A stretch of 64,000 nucleotides of DNA from Tillandsia leiboldiana. Its lineage: Eukaryota; Streptophyta; Magnoliopsida; Poales; Bromeliaceae. The translations under genes were made by a program, and so were the position numbers. The stretch spans positions 47,888,977 to 47,952,976 of the forward strand of contig CM055061.1 of NCBI GenBank assembly GCA_029204045.2, given 5' to 3'. Below, one piece after another: positions 58,812-64,000 of the stretch (position 1 is the first letter of the stretch; every line of letters begins with the position of its first letter). The notes beneath the pieces are model-generated. The model searched no databases, was not told the DNA's origin, and saw only the letters and a list, made by a program, of their open reading frames with translations.

Positions 58812-59909
58812 CACTAAATTTAGGCTTTATTCGATATTGTTGTTGCTTTTTTATTTTTTATAAATAAAATTTTTACATAAAATAGTACAAGAGGGGACAA
58901 CAAATTGTTTGCCAGGCTTATAACTTGTTAGAAGCAACTTTTTTAAACTTTAAGGTTTTTTAAAATAAATTATCATTCATTGTTTAGTAAGAGTGTACTC
59001 TTAACTAATCAATCATGACATCAAGAGAAAATTTTGTTAGCATATCAAATTATCTAAAACTAGTGTAGTGATATTTTGCTTAGCCGTAAGGAATATAAAA
59101 AAAATTTTTAGTAACAACAACAACGTGAACCGATCCAACAATCGAGGAACAAATAATTCAATGAAAGGAAGGGAGTGGGGATACTGATGTACAGATCCCA
59201 TGCCAATAAGGCATAAAAATAAATAATAAATGGATAGGAACAAAGCGACAGCAACACGAACTTCGAGAAAAAGAGAAGCGGCATTCGGAGGAGGGGCACG
59301 CTACGAATGAAGCTGAGATGAGAAATCAATTCAATAATAGTGGCAACAACGAAACGAACTGCACCAATAATGGAAAAAAAAAACTGACAATTCAACGGAA
59401 GGAAATGAGTAAAAAATACTAACAAACGATCCCACGTTGGAAGGTATAAAATTAAAAGAAATTACTATGCGGACTTTCAATAGGGAAATTAATAAGAGTA
59501 TATAGATTAGTGTTTAATAAAATGAAAAAAAAAAAAAAAAAAAAACGAGCAGCGACACTCAGAGAGGTCTAAATTATTAAGTTGTTTAATGAAGAAAGCT
59601 AATTTATAGTTTTTCTAGTTGTGTACGTGGACAAAGAAATGAGACCGACTTCCAAAAAAATTAGAAGAGACGGGAAGCAAACGGATGGTTGAACAAACAA
59701 AGTTGTGAATAGAAAATTACCATGAAACTGCTGCACTTTTATTTGATCATTGAGAGGACAAGTCTCGAAGATTGAGACGAAAGAAGATTCAAAAATCTTC
59801 TAGAGGGATCTTATTTGTTGGCTAAATTACAACTCCAGAAGATTGAGACGAAAGAAGATTAAAAAATCTTTTAGTGAGATTTTGTTTGTTGGCTAAATTT
59901 AAAAAACTT
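58082..59909. other. R3H 3' flank and intergenic DNA
   Basis: The R3H 3' UTR should start here; no definite poly(A) signal chosen. T43 run at 58767-58809 and A-run at about 59524. A diverged pair of ~250-bp units (about 59108-59200 and 59339-59440 are the best matching parts). A 72-bp tandem pair at about 59765-59905 (GATTGAGACGAAAGAAGATT, TTGTTGGCTAAATT) ends at the LINE insertion site. Confidence 0.5.
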
Positions 59910-59923
59910 CCCTCAGCAGTTTT
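59910..59923. repeat. LINE target-site duplication, left copy
   Basis: CCCTCAGCAGTTTT, repeated exactly at 63931-63944 on the other side of the LINE. Its last T residues merge with the poly(A) tail. Confidence 0.85.
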
Positions 59924-62900
59924 TTTTTTTTTTTTTTAATTAAACAGGAATAAACCCTATTTGGAGAGGAGTTACATAAGTCTTTGGTAAGGCCCCCCTC
60001 ACAGGTGAGGAGTGAAGCCCAAAACAGAAAATCTATACCTACATTCCCACCCTTAAGGACCTGAATAACAATATTAACAACAACAGCAACGACAAAAGCA
60101 GCCTTAACTCGGCACCCTAAAAACGAAAACAACACCCTAATATTCTCCACTGTAGACACAGATGCCCAGTTGTTTACTAATTGAGCAAAACATTGACTCG
60201 GCCTTAATTTTCTCAAGGTCTTCAGCAATTGATAGGTGTCGTTTACAGTCGGCGTCGCCCCGTATCCTGGCAATCAAGTCAGAATAAAACCTTTTGCTCC
60301 CCCGCCAACATGACAGATCCGTAGTATCGGCCAAGTACTTGATCGCCACAACAGAGAGTGAGTGGAGTCAAAATTCGCGGCGTGATGCTGTGAGAGTGCT
60401 GCTCTGGTGCTCAAGCCAACGCCAGCAACCGCAGTTTTAAAGCATCGCTGTTTCGGCAGTCGCCGCGTCGACTTCCCCCCCCCCCCGAATCCAGGATTCG
60501 GGGGTCCGCTGGATTGAGAAAGAGCCGAACCCAACTGGCTACCCCCTCAGCGCCCCGCTCCACTGTGTCACAGTGTTGTCGATGTGCCTTCCGTACTCCC
60601 CCGTACTAGAGGTATGGTTGTCGAAGATCCTATGGTTACGCTCCATCCACAATACCCAGCATGTGGCTGCGAAGCGCACGTTGAGGTGTTCCTGCTCGTT
60701 GCGGTTAGCAAGCGGTAAGGTCCTCCGCCACCTTGATGCTAAGTCCTCCGGATCTTGCAGCAGTGTGGACAGAAGAAGGTGGTTGCCCTGGAGGGTCCTC
60801 CTCCAGACCTTGCAAGCAAAGCTGCAGCGGAAGAACAGGTGCTCCTGGTTTTCGCCGTCGCTGCTGCAGCAGACGCAGATGGACGGTCCTTGCCACCCTT
60901 TCTTACTCAACCGATCCGCTGTCGACAACCTTTTTCTTGCAGCCAACCAAAGGAAAATTTTAGTACGAGGGGGTACCTTGATTCTCCATAGGTGAGGGAT
61001 TCGACAGTCATCAACTCCGTCAAAGGCCAAAAAACTGTATGCACTGCTCGCGCTGAAGCTTCCTTTATCATTCCAACGCCATACCAACTCGTCCTTAGCA
61101 GTGCTCGGCGCGATGCTCCGAATAATTCTGGAGAAAGAGGAAAGTTCGCAAATGCCCACATGGTCATTCGCCGGGATATTGCTGAAGCCGAAATTTTCCC
61201 TGGAGGCGAAGCGTTGCATCCACCGCTTCACCGAGGAGTGCCTGTGCGACGCGAGCTTGAACAAAGTCGGGAAGCAAGTGCGCAGGATTTTGTCGCCCGC
61301 CCATCTCGCTTGCCAGAAGGGAGTGGACACTCCGTCCCCGAGCTTGGTTGAGACCGAGGCAAAGAAAGGGCCCGAGGTGCTAAGTATTCCCTTCCACAGA
61401 GGCGCGCACTTCGAAGGGATAGCTCCGTCAGCGTAAGACAATCTGCGTCTGTAATGCTTGTGATGCACAATCCGCACCCAAGGTAGATTTTTGGCTTTGT
61501 GAAAGTTCCACAGGCCCTTCATGAGAAGTGCCGAGTTCGACGCTCGAAGGTTGTGAATCCCAAGCCCACCTACCCCCTTCGGGCGGCACACCTGGTTCCA
61601 GTTGACCTGACAGTGAAACCCGCTAGCAGAGGCCTCGCCTTTCCAGAGAAAGCCCCGTCGGATTTTGTCGATAGCGTTAAGCACCCAGCTCGGTAATCTG
61701 AATGCCGAACAGAAAAAAGTAGGAAGGCTAGAGAGTACCGAATTAATGAGAACTAGCCGTCCCGCTCTAGAGAGCTGCCGACCTTTCCATCCCGCCAAAC
61801 GTTTACCAATCTTTTCGATGAGCGGGACGAAATCCGCTTTTCTCAACGCTTTCGGGGACAGGGGGAGACCCAGGTATGTGAACGGGAACCCTTCGGTGGA
61901 GCAGCCAAAGAAAGAAGCAATATTGTTGGCCAGGCCCGACTCCAAATTAACCGGGATAATGCGACTTTTGGAAAAGTTGATCCGGAGGCCTGAGGCTGCC
62001 GAGAAAGCTTCAAGAACGATCTTAATGACCTTGGCCGACTTCAAACTGCCGTCGAAGAAGAGGAGGAGATCGTCAGCGAATTGTAGCGTATGTATGCCGA
62101 TGTCGCCAACTCCAACCGACGACAACAACGAATTTGAGACCGCCTCATGAAGCATCCTAAATAAAACATCGATACAAAGGATGAAAAGTAAAGGGGAAAG
62201 GGGATCTCCCTGTCGTACCCCTCGCTTGCAGTGGAAGAAAGCCCCCGGTATTCCGTTGAGTAAAACTGCATTCGAAGTCGATTGCAGCATCGTTTTTATC
62301 CAGGAAATCCATCTATCCCCGAATCCCCTCGCTCTCAGGAGTTTGAGCAGGAAGGACCAGTTGATATGGTCGAAAGCGTGTTCAAAGTCTATCTTGAATA
62401 GAACCGCTTGCTGGCGAGAGGAAAGCAGATGGTGGGACAGCATGTGCGCCGTGAAGAAATTGTCCAGCAACGAACGCCCTTTGATGAAAGCTGTCTGGAA
62501 AGGATTAATGAGCTCCTCCATGAACCTTTGCAATCTAGCCGCCAACACCTTCGAAATAATTTTGGTCAATCCATTAACCAAACAGATTGGTCGAAACTCC
62601 CGCAGATCCGTGGCCCCCGCTCTTTTCGGAATGAGGCAAATCCAGCCTCGGTTGAAATCTTGCATCTCCAACCGACCGCAGTGCAGCTTGTGAAAGACCT
62701 CCACCAGGTCGCTCCTGAGCACCCCCCAAAACCGTTGATAAAAAAGTAGCGGGAGGCCATCCGGTCCTGGCGCCTTTTCAGGCGCGCAGGAGAAAACGAC
62801 ACTCTTGATTTCTTGGATCGAGAAAGGGTCCTGCAGACTTTGGAGATCGAATGAGTCAGTAGCAAAAAGAAAGAGTAAATCGATAACCTGAGTGCCGCGA

Positions 62901-63930
62901 GAATCGGTGCCAAGTTGATCCACGAAGAAGGAGAACGCCATATTAGCCATGGACGAATGGCCGGAGCGGCAGACTGGCCCATCGGCCAACCTGGTGACGA
63001 AGTTCTTGCTCCTGCGACCGTTGGCACAAGAATGAAAGAAACTGGTGTTCTTATCTCCCTCCCTCAGCCAGTTGATCCTCGATCTCTGCTTCCATTTAAT
63101 TTCTTCTTGGAGACAAACCTCCTCGAATCTCTCTTTGAGCCTAACTCTCAGCATGATCTCCCTTGGTAGTAGCTCCCTGATCTCCTCCGCCTTGTCCAAC
63201 CAATTAATCCAGGCTAGTCACGAGTCGGCTTGACTCTTAAGAGCAGTAGACAATCCGGAACTCCAATCTTTTAAGGCCTCGGTTACTCTTCTGATTTTGG
63301 AGGCGAATCCGATCGACCCCTCATCCTCTATCGGTCGAACGGACCAGGCATTGGATATGACCTCAGCGACTACCGGGTGGCGAAGCCAAAATTTCTCGAA
63401 TCTAAAGAGGTGCGGCGCAGGAATAAAAGTATAAGCTGTAAGCAAAAGGGGCGTGTGGTCTGACCTGGGCCGCGGGAGGGCATAGAGGACAGATCTAGGA
63501 AAAAAGGACTGCCATCCCGGAGAAATGAGTGCCCGATCAAGACGCTCTAAGGTGGGGGAGCGTCTCCCGTTCGTCCAGGTGAACGCTTTGTTGGTGATGT
63601 GTAGGTCCAACAGTCCCAGATTGTTGATGACGTCCCTGAATAACATCATATCCTCGACGTGGGTGGGTGGCCCGTTTCGATCCTCGACAGAAAGCAGGGT
63701 ATTGAAGTCCCCCATTAGTGCCCACGCATCCACTACTCTCTGACTAAGAGATCGCAGTTCTTGAAAGAAGCCCCTCCTGAGAGAGGAGCTCGTGGGGCCG
63801 TAGATGTTAGTGATCGCGAAGGTTGCTCCATCGACCTTCCTTCTCAACACAGTATTGAGCGAATATCTCCTAGTCCAAGAGTTAATGCAGTCGAAGAGGG
63901 CGAATATCTTCCAGTATTGAGCGAATATCT
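59924..63930 (-). mobile_element. L1-type LINE, 5'-truncated
   Basis: About 4.0 kb between two copies of CCCTCAGCAGTTTT. The minus-strand 3' end has an A run (T run at 59920-59937) after about 600 bases of 3' UTR. ORF1 and the start of the endonuclease are missing, the usual 5' truncation. At the 5' junction GGAGATATTCGCTCAATACT (63911-63930) repeats 63850-63870. Confidence 0.9.
60539..63910 (-). pseudogene. LINE ORF2: endonuclease and reverse transcriptase, one internal stop
   Basis: One frame runs from about 63910 to 60539, broken only by TGA at 63220-63218. Endonuclease part (APE type, nicks target DNA): TNIYGP, LMGDFN and RSDHTPLLL are present, but the N-terminal catalytic region is lost. 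Reverse transcriptase blocks: FRPICLVNGLTKIISK, AFIKGRSLLDNFF, KIDFEHAFDHINW, GVRQGDPLSPLLF, the catalytic LQFADDLLLF, INFSKS and YLGLPL. The C-terminus has the zf-RVT region of plant LINEs (VPPRTKIFLWLAARKRLSTA ... CVCCSSDGENQEHLFFRC). The element copies itself by target-primed reverse transcription. Without its 5' end it cannot move by itself, but the RT part (886 codons) is intact. Confidence 0.92.
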
Positions 63931-63944
63931 CCCTCAGCAGTTTT

Positions 63945-64000
63945 GACTATGTAAATTTTTATCTTATATTTTATCATGTTTAAAAGGTTAATTTAGCTGT
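63945..64000. other. Flanking DNA right of the LINE
   Basis: AT-rich sequence starting GACTATG after the second target-site copy. No feature seen before the window ends. Confidence 0.6.

Noticed and set aside
60573..62749. Plus-strand frames of 110-170 codons inside the LINE
   Set aside because: Antisense shadows of the LINE reverse transcriptase frame.

Overview
The window is nuclear DNA from a flowering plant, most likely a commelinid monocot. The grounds are introns with GT/AG borders, a very GC-rich first exon in the transcription-factor gene, and large nested Ty3/gypsy and Ty1/copia elements with very long LTRs. Pineapple or a relative would fit, but that is a guess from general character, not a match I could test. 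Only two host genes are convincing; most of the rest is transposon sequence.

Layout. 1-26833 is a stack of nested chromovirus-type Ty3/gypsy elements. The oldest layer is a plus-strand element G (gag to 3' LTR, 16801-26833), heavily mutated. A minus-strand long LTR (R) lies in its gag and a minus-strand solo LTR (S, 20143-23343) in its integrase. A plus-strand element E1 (3087-14577) with roughly 4-kb LTRs sits in R, and the 3' end of another plus-strand LTR (E0) ends at 1312, also in R. A 100-N gap at 2407-2506 is flanked by the same ~1.25 kb twice, which looks like an unmerged contig overlap.

27564-31516 (minus) is a two-exon gene for a membrane-tethered bZIP transcription factor of the plant bZIP17/bZIP28 type (670 aa), with a tiny uORF and a hairpin MITE just upstream. 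31699-32758 holds MITEs and microsatellites. 32759-40396 is a mosaic of oppositely oriented LTR fragments carrying a Ty1/copia insertion (34429-37510, minus, perfect 5-bp target duplication). 40402-45200 is a non-autonomous gypsy-type element with 0.92-kb LTRs, a broken repeat-bearing gag and an open antisense frame. A Helitron-like element ends at 46306.

49771-58081 (plus) is a four-exon gene for an R3H plus SUZ domain RNA-binding protein (378 aa). Its 6.2-kb first intron contains a solo LTR with a perfect target duplication and a hAT-type MITE, and its third intron has another fold-back element. 59924-63930 (minus) is a 5'-truncated L1-type LINE with a 14-bp target duplication, a poly(A) tail and one internal stop in an otherwise open endonuclease/reverse transcriptase frame.

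The two host genes have no evident functional link: one is an ER-stress-type transcription factor, the other a cytoplasmic RNA-binding protein. I did not find a clearly new biological system. The points most worth following are E1 (near-identical giant LTRs around a fossil interior), the antisense frame at 42823-43341, the G-box-rich U3 regions of the giant LTRs, and the assembly fault at the gap.
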